Below, in pieces: positions 8,853-17,665 of a stretch of 64,000 nt of DNA. The stretch's first letter is position 1, and each line of letters opens with the position of its first letter. This DNA is from Alkaliphilus sp. B6464 (GTDB lineage Bacteria > Bacillota > Clostridia > Peptostreptococcales > Natronincolaceae). The translations under genes were made by a program, and so were the position numbers. Location: NCBI RefSeq assembly GCF_018141165.1, contig NZ_CP058557.1:372001-436000 (forward strand). The letters run 5' to 3'. Below the pieces are notes generated by a model that saw nothing but the letters and a program-made list of their open reading frames with translations, made no database searches and was not told where the DNA came from.

Positions 8853-9986
8853 CTATTCATGTCCTCTTAGAGTTGGATCAAAAGCATCTCTTAGCCCATT
8901 ACCAAATAAGTTGAAAGAGAGCATTAAAATTGAAATTACGACGGCAGGAAATATAGTTAAATGAGGATGGTTTAATAACACTTTTTGACCTTCAGCTAAT
9001 AAATTACCAATAGACGGTTCTGGTGCCCCAATACCTAAGCCTAGGTAAGATAAAGTAGATTCAAGAAAAATAGCCGATGGAATTGCCAATGTAGCTTGAG
9101 TAATAAGTGGACCTATTGCGTTTGGTAGGATATGTCTAAATATTAACTTACTATCCTTAGCTCCCATTGTTCTAGATGCCAATACGTACTCCTGCCCCTT
9201 ATATTTATAAAATTGAGCTCTAATCATGCGGCTCATTCCTATCCAACCTGTAAAAACAAAGGCTAGAACAAAGGAAAATATCCCCGACCCTAAAAACATC
9301 ATAAGCAACATTACCAATACAATAGTTGGAATAGCACTAATAATTTCTATGAATCTCTGCATGAGCATATCGGTCATTCCTCCATAATAACCTGAGATAG
9401 ATCCGTAAACAACGCCGATACATACATTGATTATAACTGCCAGAAATGCAATCATTAGAGAAACTCTAGACCCTCGCCACAAACGTGTCCATTGGTCACG
9501 ACCTAGGGAATCGGTTCCAAACCAAAAATATTGATCCTTTGCATTTTTAAGCTCATATACATCTATTCTAGCTTTCACCATCGGAATTTCTTGACCTCGA
9601 TAGTGGAATATATATTCTTCCTCAATTTTCACCAAAGAATCCTTATAACGTTCCTCTAGACTTGTTTTTTTTATCTCCATTACCTTAATTCCGTTAAATA
9701 TTCCCATTTTTTCAACTACAGGTATTCTAGGCGGCAATAAATCCCAATCTAAATTTTGTTGTCTATATGTATATGGGTTCATCATAGGTCCAAAAATAGC
9801 CATAAAAATAATAATTGTAATGAATATACCTGCTATTATGGCCCCTTTATTTCTTTTGAAACGAAGCATTGCATCCTTAAAAAAACCGATAGGCTTTCCT
9901 TCAAACTTTGTATCTAATATTTGGTCATTTAATTGTACAAATTCAAAATCAGATTTTTGTACTTTAACTTCTTCAGTTGTTCCCAT
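8853..9986 (-). CDS. oppC: Oligopeptide ABC transporter permease OppC
   Basis: It is one of two membrane permeases of the oligopeptide importer. After a hydrophilic N-terminus (about 45 residues) and a first membrane helix there is an extracellular insertion of roughly 100 residues (about 75-165). The conserved permease core follows, with FGTDSLGRDQWTRLWRGSR and the ATPase-docking EAA-like loop (ASRTMGAKDSKLIFRHILPN). At 377 aa it is longer than the usual roughly 300, because of this insertion. Its ATG overlaps the oppB stop (TAATG), so the two are translationally coupled. Confidence 0.94.
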   Translation of the reverse strand: MGTTEEVKVQKSDFEFVQLNDQILDTKFEGKPIGFFKDAMLRFKRNKGAIIAGIFITIIIFMAIFGPMMNPYTYRQQNLDWDLLPPRIPVVEKMGIFNGIKVMEIKKTSLEERYKDSLVKIEEEYIFHYRGQEIPMVKARIDVYELKNAKDQYFWFGTDSLGRDQWTRLWRGSRVSLMIAFLAVIINVCIGVVYGSISGYYGGMTDMLMQRFIEIISAIPTIVLVMLLMMFLGSGIFSFVLAFVFTGWIGMSRMIRAQFYKYKGQEYVLASRTMGAKDSKLIFRHILPNAIGPLITQATLAIPSAIFLESTLSYLGLGIGAPEPSIGNLLAEGQKVLLNHPHLTIFPAVVISILMLSFNLFGNGLRDAFDPTLRGHE

Positions 9987-10933
9987 TACTTTCCACCCCC
10001 TATACGAATACGAGGATCTATAATTCCATATGAAAGATCTACTACTAGAATAGATACTAAACCAATCACACCATAGAAAAACATAACCGCAATTGTAAGT
10101 GGATGGTCTAAGGCATTAATAGATCTTACTGACAGCTGTCCTATTCCTGGTATGCCAAATATATTCTCTATAACCATAGACCCAGCTAATACACCAAAGA
10201 ACATAGGTATAATAATATTGGCTAAAGGTATAAATGAATTTCGAATAGCATGCCTTACAGTTGCCTGTACTTGAGTTAGCCCTTTTGTTTTAGCTAACAG
10301 CATATAATCTGAGTTTAAAACCTCACATAGCTCAGCACGCATATATCTTGTTATTACAGCAATTCCAGAAAAGGATATTGCTAGTATTGGCAAAATCATG
10401 GATACAAACTTAGACCAATTAAATCCTGGCTCCGTTGTTAGAAGTATTGGTACTAACCCCCATTTAAAAGCGACAAAATACTGTAGTAAAGCCGCAAAAA
10501 CAAAGGATGGAATCGATATAAATGCAACTACCATAATTGATAGTGAATGATCTATTGTTGTGTTTTTCTTCAATGCTGCCGCTATTCCAAAAATAATTCC
10601 AAGCGGTACAGTGATAAGAAGTGAAAAAATATTAAGTTGGATAGTTATAGGAAGCTTATCCTTTATAATATCAAATACAGGAACCTTTGGCTGAACCTTA
10701 AGGGATCTTCCAAAGTCTAGCTTCATTGCATCTTTTACAAAGTATCCATATTGAACCACTAAGGGCTTATCTAAATGATATTTTGCCTCTATTGCAGCTT
10801 TTGTCTCTGGTGGTAACATAGGATCACTAACAATACTTCCAGGCATTAACCTAATTGTAAAAAACAATAAACTAACGAGCAAAAATAAAGTAATTGCCAT
10901 GGCAACTAACCTTTGCCCTATATATCTTAACAT
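9986..10933 (-). CDS. oppB: Oligopeptide ABC transporter permease OppB
   Basis: It is the partner permease to OppC, with about six membrane helices. It shows the family start MLRYIGQRLVAMAITLFLLV, the conserved PLGIIFGIAAALKKN segment and the docking loop LLAKTKGLTQVQATVRHAIRNSFIPL. The length of 315 aa is normal. It follows oppA after 141 bases that hold a hairpin, and it overlaps oppC by one base. Confidence 0.95.
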   Translation of the reverse strand: MLRYIGQRLVAMAITLFLLVSLLFFTIRLMPGSIVSDPMLPPETKAAIEAKYHLDKPLVVQYGYFVKDAMKLDFGRSLKVQPKVPVFDIIKDKLPITIQLNIFSLLITVPLGIIFGIAAALKKNTTIDHSLSIMVVAFISIPSFVFAALLQYFVAFKWGLVPILLTTEPGFNWSKFVSMILPILAISFSGIAVITRYMRAELCEVLNSDYMLLAKTKGLTQVQATVRHAIRNSFIPLANIIIPMFFGVLAGSMVIENIFGIPGIGQLSVRSINALDHPLTIAVMFFYGVIGLVSILVVDLSYGIIDPRIRIGGGK

Positions 10934-11008
10934 GATGCAGTCCCCCTTCCAGTAATTAGCATTACAATTGTGATTTTAGATAGATTGCCGGTCACTGTTA
11001 TTTATAAC

Positions 11009-11038
11009 GGAATGCTTACCTATAACAGTAAGCATTCC
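11009..11038 (-). terminator. Intercistronic hairpin between oppA and oppB
   Basis: The perfect 11-bp inverted repeat GGAATGCTTAC / GTAAGCATTCC has an 8-base loop and no long T run, so it is probably a partial terminator or mRNA-processing stop. Such a structure after a binding-protein gene usually raises the level of binding protein relative to the permeases. Confidence 0.65.
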
Positions 11039-11074
11039 ATCCTTATTAATTTGTTAAAATTAATATACTAAGTA

Positions 11075-12826
11075 TTAATCTACAATCTCAGCCTGTAGAA
11101 CTGCAAAACGAACTCCTGGAAGGAATTTACCATTAGTTTTTAAATGAATTCTCTCTTGATATAGCATAGCATTATTATTTTGAAAGATTGGGATCATTGG
11201 AATTTCATCTATTAGCATCTGTTCCATCTCTACTAAGGCTTTAAATCTGCCTTCAGGATCTAATAGTAGATCTCCTACTGTTGTTCTTTCGTATAGTTTA
11301 TCAAAGTCTTTGTTATAGAAACTTTCAGCTTTTTGTGGGAAATTTGATGTCCATACTTTCATACTTGACCAAGGATTAAATGGATTTTGACTTCTCGCAC
11401 CTATTCCTAAATCAAATTTGCCTTCAAAGTAAGTCTCGTAAGCAGCATTTGGCGGCATTGCTCTTAATACAATATCTAACTTATCTGTACCAAATACTTT
11501 TTCATATTCTTCTTCTGCTACTTCTGCTAATCTCTTCATTGTATCTTGACCATCAAAATATGTGATCTCAACTGTAATCTTTTTATTGCCGTTTGCTTCA
11601 TATGCCTTATCAAAGTATTCTTTAGCTAATTCAATATCATATCCATCGTTTTGTGGCATAATCCCCTTGGCCTCTGATGTATCACGGTATTTTTCTCCAC
11701 TATCAGGATTTCCAACTAGGCAAATAGTAGAAATAAAATAAGGTGCAGATGCGAATGTTCTAAATATACCCTTTGACATTGCATCTCTATTAGTAGCATA
11801 ATATAAAGCTTTTCTAAAGTCATTATTGCCTAAAATCGGATTGGTTTTAGAACCAGCGTTTACATAAAATCCCCAAACAGTATTTTCTTCGGTATATACT
11901 AATCTAGGATCTTCAGCATATCTATCATAGTTTTCTCCATTTACTGATACCGCATCTATTTCTCCATTTTCAAATAGTTGTAATCTAGTTGAACTTTCTG
12001 TAACAACTCTACTCTCTATTCTATCTGGTACAAAAATATCTGCCATAATACTGTCTTCATTTTTATCGAAGGCTCTAAATTGATCCCTTACCCACTCAGT
12101 TAATCTATATGTTCCATTTGAAGGTGTACTAGCTAGAGTAGTACCATATGTAGTCTCAGTTCTATCTGCATTCATACCAGCCTCATACATTTCCTTATGT
12201 ACTGGTGATGTAGAACGGCTTGTAAATGTAGAATAAACATCAACTTCAGGCATTGCAGTTGTTAATGTGATTTCTAACGTATAGTCATCAATCGCTTTAA
12301 TCCCAACATCTTCCCAGTTGGCCTCACCTGTAAAATACTCTTTAGCATTTACAATAGGAACATTATCATATAATACAAAGGCTGCATAGTTAGCAAGTTT
12401 TTGATCTAATAGCATCTTCCATGAGTATTCATAATCATGTGCATTAATTGGAGTACCGTCTGTCCATTTAATATTTTCTTTTAATTTAAATGTCCATACT
12501 ATATTATCCTCTGTTGTTGGCAGCTCCTTAGCATGATCTGGAACAAACTCTACGCTCTGTCCAGTTTCATCTGCAATCAAATCCAATAATGTACTAGATA
12601 TATACTCTATTAAGTATCTTGTTTCAGCATTGTCATTTGCATGTGGGTTAAAAGTTTCAGCAGACATTCCTGCAAGTCTTAAGATCTTTGGTCCTGTAGG
12701 TTGGGTAGCTTCCTCATTTGCTGGATCAGTTGTTCCAACGTCAGCTGGTTTACCACAGCCAATAAATAATGACATTACCATTGTCATTATAAGTGTAATT
12801 ACCAATACATTTTTAAATTTTTTCAT
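11075..12826 (-). CDS. oppA: Oligopeptide-binding lipoprotein OppA
   Basis: It is the extracellular substrate-binding lipoprotein of the importer (SBP family 5). The signal peptide ends in lipobox LFIGC (Cys24). The mature part shows the family segments LRLAGMSAETFNPHANDNAE, WTFKLKENIKWTDGTPINA and LASTPSNGTYRLTEW, and a C-terminal region with DLLLDPEGRFKALVEMEQML. The length of 583 aa is in the OppA range. It is the first gene of oppABCDF with its own sigma-A-like promoter just upstream. Unlike the two orphan binding proteins elsewhere in this window it has a proper lipobox and cognate permeases. Confidence 0.95.
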   Translation of the reverse strand: MKKFKNVLVITLIMTMVMSLFIGCGKPADVGTTDPANEEATQPTGPKILRLAGMSAETFNPHANDNAETRYLIEYISSTLLDLIADETGQSVEFVPDHAKELPTTEDNIVWTFKLKENIKWTDGTPINAHDYEYSWKMLLDQKLANYAAFVLYDNVPIVNAKEYFTGEANWEDVGIKAIDDYTLEITLTTAMPEVDVYSTFTSRSTSPVHKEMYEAGMNADRTETTYGTTLASTPSNGTYRLTEWVRDQFRAFDKNEDSIMADIFVPDRIESRVVTESSTRLQLFENGEIDAVSVNGENYDRYAEDPRLVYTEENTVWGFYVNAGSKTNPILGNNDFRKALYYATNRDAMSKGIFRTFASAPYFISTICLVGNPDSGEKYRDTSEAKGIMPQNDGYDIELAKEYFDKAYEANGNKKITVEITYFDGQDTMKRLAEVAEEEYEKVFGTDKLDIVLRAMPPNAAYETYFEGKFDLGIGARSQNPFNPWSSMKVWTSNFPQKAESFYNKDFDKLYERTTVGDLLLDPEGRFKALVEMEQMLIDEIPMIPIFQNNNAMLYQERIHLKTNGKFLPGVRFAVLQAEIVD

Positions 12827-12861
12827 AGTAACACTCTCCCCCTTTTATTTATAAGAAATAC

Positions 12862-12896
12862 ATGGCATTATTATAATATATTTACAATAATACCAT
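12862..12896 (-). promoter_or_regulatory. Inverted repeat in the oppA leader
   Basis: ATGGCATTATT (12862-12872) and AATAATACCAT (12886-12896) pair with one mismatch across a 13-base loop. The element falls between the predicted transcription start (near 12900) and the oppA ribosome binding site, so it could be an operator or a leader hairpin. Confidence 0.45.
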
Positions 12897-12906
12897 TATT
12901 AAATCA

Positions 12907-12935
12907 ATTGTACATTTTTTTGTTGCAAAAGTCAA
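12907..12935 (-). promoter_or_regulatory. Sigma-A-type promoter of oppA
   Basis: On the minus strand TTGACT (12935-12930) and TACAAT (12912-12907) are separated by exactly 17 bases. The predicted start lies about 75 bases before the oppA ATG. Confidence 0.7.
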
Positions 12936-12971
12936 TTTATTGCAAACTCAAAAAGTCAATCTATTGCGAAC
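12927..12971. repeat. Two 21-bp direct repeats over the oppA -35 region
   Basis: AAAAGTCAATTTATTGCAAAC (12927-12947) and a copy with two changes (12951-12971) repeat with a 24-bp period. The promoter-proximal copy contains the -35 hexamer. This is an operator-like arrangement; no regulator can be named. The rest of the 12972-13216 gap is AT-rich with no other feature seen. Confidence 0.6.
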
Positions 12972-13216
12972 TTTATAATGATTCCTAAATTTCGTCTGAT
13001 TTTGATGTTCTTGTCAAATTATGCTGTTTAGAATATTCTATAGAGCATTGTAGTATTTTTATTTTATGAATTAAATTTATTTAATAAATATATTGATTTA
13101 AATAGATATTTACAATATTTATCTTTGTTGTTTACTGCTCTGCTAGTTTGTTATATACTTATTAAAGTACTTAATATTTAATTACTTAATAATTATAATT
13201 TTAAGGAGAAATTTCT

Positions 13217-13588
13217 ATGATACTACTAACTATGATAACAACTATATTTACAATTTTTATAATTTGTTTTAGTAGTAATCAATCCTTTGTTTTTAAACTT
13301 TCTGATGCCTTTTTCATTGTAGGATTTATCTATCTTTTTATTGCTCTTTCTATTCATGTTCGTAATATAGGATTTTTTAAAACCTTAAGTTATAATAAAT
13401 ATCGTAGAAATTACAAAAAACTTAATGAGTTAAATCTTACTGATGAGGAGTTAAATAATAATAAAAATGGACCAAAGAAATTCTATGATTTTTTTATAGA
13501 AAAATATAAAAAACAAGTTTCTAATGCTTTATTCTACAAATTTGCTATACCATTAATATTGATTTCATTTATTTTAAGCTTTATATAA
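13217..13588 (+). CDS. DUF3899-like small membrane protein
   Basis: This is a 123-aa protein with two N-terminal membrane helices (about residues 2-20 and 27-47), a basic cytoplasmic middle (YNKYRRNYKKLNELN, KKFYDFFIEKYKKQ) and a C-terminal membrane helix (about 106-123). The arrangement and the short GFFKTLSY segment fit DUF3899, whose function is unknown. AAGGAGA precedes the ATG at good spacing. It is a single gene ended by a strong hairpin. Confidence 0.65.
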   Translation: MILLTMITTIFTIFIICFSSNQSFVFKLSDAFFIVGFIYLFIALSIHVRNIGFFKTLSYNKYRRNYKKLNELNLTDEELNNNKNGPKKFYDFFIEKYKKQVSNALFYKFAIPLILISFILSFI

Positions 13589-13641
13589 ACTAAGACTCAG
13601 TTCAGAATGAGTTTTATTACTTCTGAACTGAGTCTTAGTTT
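13587..13641. terminator. Strong bidirectional terminator
   Basis: A perfect 21-bp inverted repeat (13587-13607 with 13621-13641; core CTAAGACTCAGTTCAGAA) sits between two convergent genes, the DUF3899 gene and the ABC exporter gene. A-rich and T-rich flanks let it work in both directions. Confidence 0.9.
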
Positions 13642-13694
13642 ATTTTAGATATATTAATTAACAATATGATGGTCTTAAAAGCAATTATGATGCT

Positions 13695-15350
13695 TTATTC
13701 TATCTCCAATCCTACTACTTTAAGTTTTAAATTTTGATTTTCTAAATTATATATTTTATTGCAAAATGAAAATGCTAATTCATCGTGTGATATTACTATT
13801 ATTGTTTTATCTTCTAATGTAGTATTTATAAAGTCTACTAACATCTGTTTATACTTCTTATCTACATAGTTTAGTGGTTCATCAAGTATGTATACATCTC
13901 CATCTCTTAATACTCCTCTTAATATTTGAACTATTTTCTTTTCTCCTCCTGATAACTCTTGTCCATTATTTGTTATTATAGTATCTAAATCTCTTTCATT
14001 GTCTTTAAACAATTTTAAAAGGTTATAGCCTTCAAAATACTTATTTATATCTACTTCTTCTTTGTCTAACATAATGTTTTCTCTTATTGATCCATTAAAT
14101 ATAAATATATCAGATGGAATTAATATTACTCTTTTTCTTATTTCATTTGGTTCTATTTTCTTATAATTTTTATCGTTAAAATATATTTCTCCTGAATAAT
14201 CTTCTATTAGTTTTACAAATAAATTAGCTATTGTAGATTTGCCACTACCGTTAGACCCTCTTATTGCTATTTTGTCACCTTTACTAACTTTAAAATCTAC
14301 ATTTTTAAGTATATCTCTTTCTTCATAACCTATACTTAAGTTTTTAAATTCAATAGACTCATATTCTTCTATATTTTTTAATAAGTTTTGACTATCATTT
14401 TGTTTTTCTAATACCTCATTTAATCTATTTAAGGATATTTTCTTAACTTTTATATTTTTAGGTAATTCCATGAAATTTTCTACCGGGCTCCATATTCTAG
14501 CAAAATATATTGTAAGCCCTGTTAATGTACCAAGGGTTATATCTCCTTTTATTGCTAAATATCCACCTATTATGTATATAAGTACATTTGTTATATTCAT
14601 TATGCCTGTTATAAATATAAAATCATATCTCATTTCATATACTAAATTTTTTAGTCCATATTTTATATAGTTGTTTAAGGTATAAGTTAGTTTATGCCAA
14701 ATATACCCATAACCATTGTTTACTCGTATATCTTTTGAACCATTTACAAGTTCTTCTGTTAAGGTTTTTATTTTCTCATTTTCTTTTATAATATTTTTAT
14801 TTATTTTTTCAATATGTGGTATATAATACTTACTAATTATTAAAAATATCGGCACAAGTGTAAGGACTGATATACTTACTATAAAATTCAATCTAAACAT
14901 GATAACTAGTACTCCTATAACAAATGCTATATCTAATAAAATATCCATATATACTCTAACTATTAGACTACGTACTGCTTCACAATCATCAAAAATCCTT
15001 TGTATATAATATCCTATATTTTTTCCCCTCATCGTCCTATAGTCCATATGCATTATTCTTTTAAATATATCTTCTCTCATTTTTTTTACAACATCTATTT
15101 CTATATAATTTTGTAAATAATATTTTCTTGATAATACTATTTGAAAAATAAATAATAATATTACATTAATTATGCACCATTTAATAAATTCATTTAAGTT
15201 TTTAAATTGTACACTATCTATTATCATTTTTGTTATATAGGGTATTAAAAGGAGTAACACCTTATGCAGGATACTATTTACTACATATCCTATAACTTTC
15301 AATTTTAATCCAGTGTAATATTCCTCAAAAAACTGATATATCTGTTTCAT
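13695..15350 (-). CDS. ABC transporter, fused permease and ATPase (exporter type)
   Basis: It is a half-transporter of the exporter class: an N-terminal transmembrane domain of about six helices (residues 1-310), then an ATPase domain with Walker A GSNGSGKST, signature LSGGEKKIVQILRG, Walker B DVYILDEPLNYVD and H-loop SHDELAF. There is no C39 peptidase domain, so it would not itself cleave a leader peptide. Such proteins export peptides, lipids or drugs; the substrate is unknown. Directly upstream on the same strand is the C-terminal remnant of an ABC-2-like permease, so this may be the survivor of a larger export locus. Confidence 0.85.
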   Translation of the reverse strand: MKQIYQFFEEYYTGLKLKVIGYVVNSILHKVLLLLIPYITKMIIDSVQFKNLNEFIKWCIINVILLFIFQIVLSRKYYLQNYIEIDVVKKMREDIFKRIMHMDYRTMRGKNIGYYIQRIFDDCEAVRSLIVRVYMDILLDIAFVIGVLVIMFRLNFIVSISVLTLVPIFLIISKYYIPHIEKINKNIIKENEKIKTLTEELVNGSKDIRVNNGYGYIWHKLTYTLNNYIKYGLKNLVYEMRYDFIFITGIMNITNVLIYIIGGYLAIKGDITLGTLTGLTIYFARIWSPVENFMELPKNIKVKKISLNRLNEVLEKQNDSQNLLKNIEEYESIEFKNLSIGYEERDILKNVDFKVSKGDKIAIRGSNGSGKSTIANLFVKLIEDYSGEIYFNDKNYKKIEPNEIRKRVILIPSDIFIFNGSIRENIMLDKEEVDINKYFEGYNLLKLFKDNERDLDTIITNNGQELSGGEKKIVQILRGVLRDGDVYILDEPLNYVDKKYKQMLVDFINTTLEDKTIIVISHDELAFSFCNKIYNLENQNLKLKVVGLEIE

Positions 15351-15362
15351 ATGTAATTCTCC

Positions 15363-15503
15363 TTAGTAAATATTTTGTTTTTGAAATCTTTTAATATATA
15401 AACAACCTGAAATCAGTAGTAAAACAGACCATATTAAAACTGTAATAGCCTCATAATATTTAAATATAGTAAATGGTATCTTCCCATAAACCAGATAGAT
15501 GAA
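15363..15503 (-). pseudogene. C-terminal remnant of a membrane permease
   Basis: A 46-codon open stretch has no start codon; it ends at a TAA 13 bases before the ABC exporter ATG. It reads GKIPFTIFKYYEAITVLIWS, then a hydrophobic helix (VLLLISGCLYI) and a basic tail KRFQKQN. This is the typical end of an ABC-2-type permease. The remainder has been lost; upstream sequence is unrelated and closed by an in-frame stop. It marks a deletion boundary near 15504. Confidence 0.6.
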
Positions 15504-15514
15504 TTACATTATTT

Positions 15515-15553
15515 AACAAAAAAGATACCCACTATTTTAAATAGTAAGTATCT
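15515..15553 (-). terminator. Terminator of the orphan binding-protein gene
   Basis: AGATACCCACTATTT (15523-15537) and AAATAGTAAGTATCT (15539-15553) pair with two mismatches, followed in the minus direction by TTTTTTGTT. It lies about 130 bases after the stop at 15686. The stretch 15554-15685 shows nothing else recognisable. Confidence 0.65.
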
Positions 15554-15685
15554 GAGATTAGCTGCATAGCTTCTAAGATAGCCAAACTTCGGATTCTGAT
15601 AGAACTTAAACTCCATCTGAGCGTAGTCTTTGTTTATGAATTATATTGTAGAAATCTCACTTTACGTATTAAATTACTATATGTT

Positions 15686-17251
15686 CTACTCTAAGTAAAC
15701 TCCTGATAATTGATGATATCCTGAAGGATGTTGACTAAATCCTTTCACATTGTTTCTAACTCCATTTATGTTGTCAATTGTCCAGGAAAAAATCCAAGGT
15801 GCTTCTTCTCTAATAATCTCTTGTACTTCTAGATAATATTTTTTTCTTATTTCTGGATCAGCTTCTGATTTTCCTTTATCTAATAATTCATCTACTTTTT
15901 TATTAGAATATAATGTTCTATTACCTAGATATCCAAATTGACTAGAGTGGAATTGTGAATATAGTCCGTAATGTGGATCTCCATTTACAGTAACCCAACC
16001 TAGAAGAAATATATCATGCTTTCCATCTGCTGTTCCATCTAAATATACTCCCCATTCAACAACCTCAATTTCAGCCTCAATACCTATCTCCTTTAATTGT
16101 TCGACAACAATTGTTGCAATATTTATCCTTTGTTGGTTATCATTTACCCAAATACTTGTTTTCAATCCATTTGGATAACCTGCTTCTTTCATTAATTGTT
16201 TAGCTTTTTTTACATTGTATTCATATGGCTCAAGACTATCATTATAAGCCCATACACTTGGTCCTAGTGGCCCACTAGCTACTTGAGCTGCTCCTTTCAT
16301 AACAGTTTCAACAATCATATCCATATCAACAGCATAATTAATCGCTTGACGTACTCTTATATCATTATATGGTTCTTTCTGAGTATTAAACCCAATATAA
16401 GTAGCTGACAAACTTTGACTCCTTTGTACTGTTACTTCATCCTTATCCTCCAATTTTTGTATATCATCAGGTGATATATCATAGGCAATATGTAGTTTTC
16501 CATTTTTAAATTCATCAAATCTATCTGTATCTTCAGGAATATTTTTAAATACAACTCGTTCTACTTTTGCTGGTTCATCATGATAGTCGTTAAACTTTAC
16601 AAGTTCAATACTATCCTCAATATTCCATATATCAAATTTAAATGCACCTGTTCCTACTGGATTTTGGCCATAATCATCTCCAGCTTCTGTAACAGCTTTT
16701 TCATTTAGCATAGAGCCAGCTGCATGAGCTAAATTTGCTAATATTGAAGAATCCGGTTCCTTTGTAGCTATTTGAATTGTATAATCGTCTACAATTTTAA
16801 TTTTATTTGGATCAATTTCCCATAAAACATGTCCAACACTTGGAGATTCTATCCCTCTTAAAAGAGTAAACTTAACATCATTAGAAGTAAATTCTTCACC
16901 ATTATGAAATTTGACACCTTTTTTTAATTTAAATTCTATTGTTACATCATCAATACGTGTCCAACTTTCAGCAAGCCCTGGTTCTATTTCAATATTATCG
17001 TTTTGATTAACAAGAGTTTCATATATTTGTTTTATAACTCTTGAAGATACCGTATCATTAGCTGCATGTGGGTCTAAGCTGCGTGCATCATAGCCTTGGC
17101 CTACGTGAAGTGCATCTTGCTGTCTTAAAATTGCCTCATTAGTCAATTGACATGTACTAGAATTATCTGCATGAGTAAACGGTGATGCAAATCCTATAAA
17201 TGCCATAGTGAAAATTAACATTATAGCAATTCTCTTTACAACTATTTTCAT
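15686..17251 (-). CDS. Peptide-binding protein (SBP family 5), orphan, copy 1
   Basis: This is an extracellular solute-binding protein for peptides or similar ligands, about 521 aa. Family segments are ARSLDPHAANDTVSSRVIKQ, GLAESWTRIDDVTIEFKLKK, FHNGEEFTSNDVKFTLLR and NPVGTGAFKFDIWN. I chose the ATG at 17251 (GGGAGGAAAAACAA before it) rather than the frame start 21 codons upstream. The signal peptide ends SPFTHADN with no lipobox. After it comes an 18-residue insertion (NSSTCQLTNEAILRQQ) absent from the paralogue at 29651-31165. No permease or ATPase gene is adjacent, so it must share a transporter or act as a receptor. Confidence 0.9.
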   Translation of the reverse strand: MKIVVKRIAIMLIFTMAFIGFASPFTHADNSSTCQLTNEAILRQQDALHVGQGYDARSLDPHAANDTVSSRVIKQIYETLVNQNDNIEIEPGLAESWTRIDDVTIEFKLKKGVKFHNGEEFTSNDVKFTLLRGIESPSVGHVLWEIDPNKIKIVDDYTIQIATKEPDSSILANLAHAAGSMLNEKAVTEAGDDYGQNPVGTGAFKFDIWNIEDSIELVKFNDYHDEPAKVERVVFKNIPEDTDRFDEFKNGKLHIAYDISPDDIQKLEDKDEVTVQRSQSLSATYIGFNTQKEPYNDIRVRQAINYAVDMDMIVETVMKGAAQVASGPLGPSVWAYNDSLEPYEYNVKKAKQLMKEAGYPNGLKTSIWVNDNQQRINIATIVVEQLKEIGIEAEIEVVEWGVYLDGTADGKHDIFLLGWVTVNGDPHYGLYSQFHSSQFGYLGNRTLYSNKKVDELLDKGKSEADPEIRKKYYLEVQEIIREEAPWIFSWTIDNINGVRNNVKGFSQHPSGYHQLSGVYLE

Positions 17252-17354
17252 TTGTTTTTCCTCCCTTATATAATTTAACTGCTTATATAAGCAAGTACGA
17301 CATATTAGTTTCAAATCCTTCTTTTTGAATATATTTTCCTATATAGGAATAAAT

Positions 17355-17387
17355 AACCACAGGGTTACTAGCACTGCACCTGTGGTT
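17355..17387. other. Inverted repeat upstream of the orphan binding protein
   Basis: AACCACAGG (17355-17363) and CCTGTGGTT (17379-17387) pair perfectly around a 15-base loop, followed on the plus strand by TTTTAGG. It could be an old terminator or an operator. The rest of 17252-17474 is AT-rich leader sequence similar to that before the second binding-protein gene. Confidence 0.45.
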
Positions 17388-17474
17388 TTAGGAGAAAAAA
17401 TTAATTCACTTTTATAAATATTTTAACTATTTCATGCTGATTTTCTTATTCTAAAGCTAAAAGGAGATGTTATT

Positions 17475-17600
17475 ATGCGTGTAACAACAAGCGTAAATCC
17501 CTATAATTATAGTATTACAAATAGCCAAATAAATAGCTATACTAAAATAAAATCAATGGATGTTATAAATACAAACAGTGTGCAAGTAAATAGAAGTTAA
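17475..17600 (+). CDS. Small hypothetical protein, 41 aa
   Basis: The ATG is eight bases after a perfect AAGGAG and opens a 41-codon frame rich in Asn, Ser, Thr and Tyr (MRVTTSVNPYNYSITNSQIN to VNRS). It has no membrane segment or Cys. The strong ribosome binding site and independent position between two minus-strand genes support translation, but I do not recognise it. Composition is reminiscent of small spore or surface peptides; that is only a suggestion. Confidence 0.5.
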   Translation: MRVTTSVNPYNYSITNSQINSYTKIKSMDVINTNSVQVNRS

Positions 17601-17665
17601 GATCTGATAAGTTGATTATAAGCCATCAAGGTCTTAATATAAGTAGGCAAACTTCAATGAATTGT

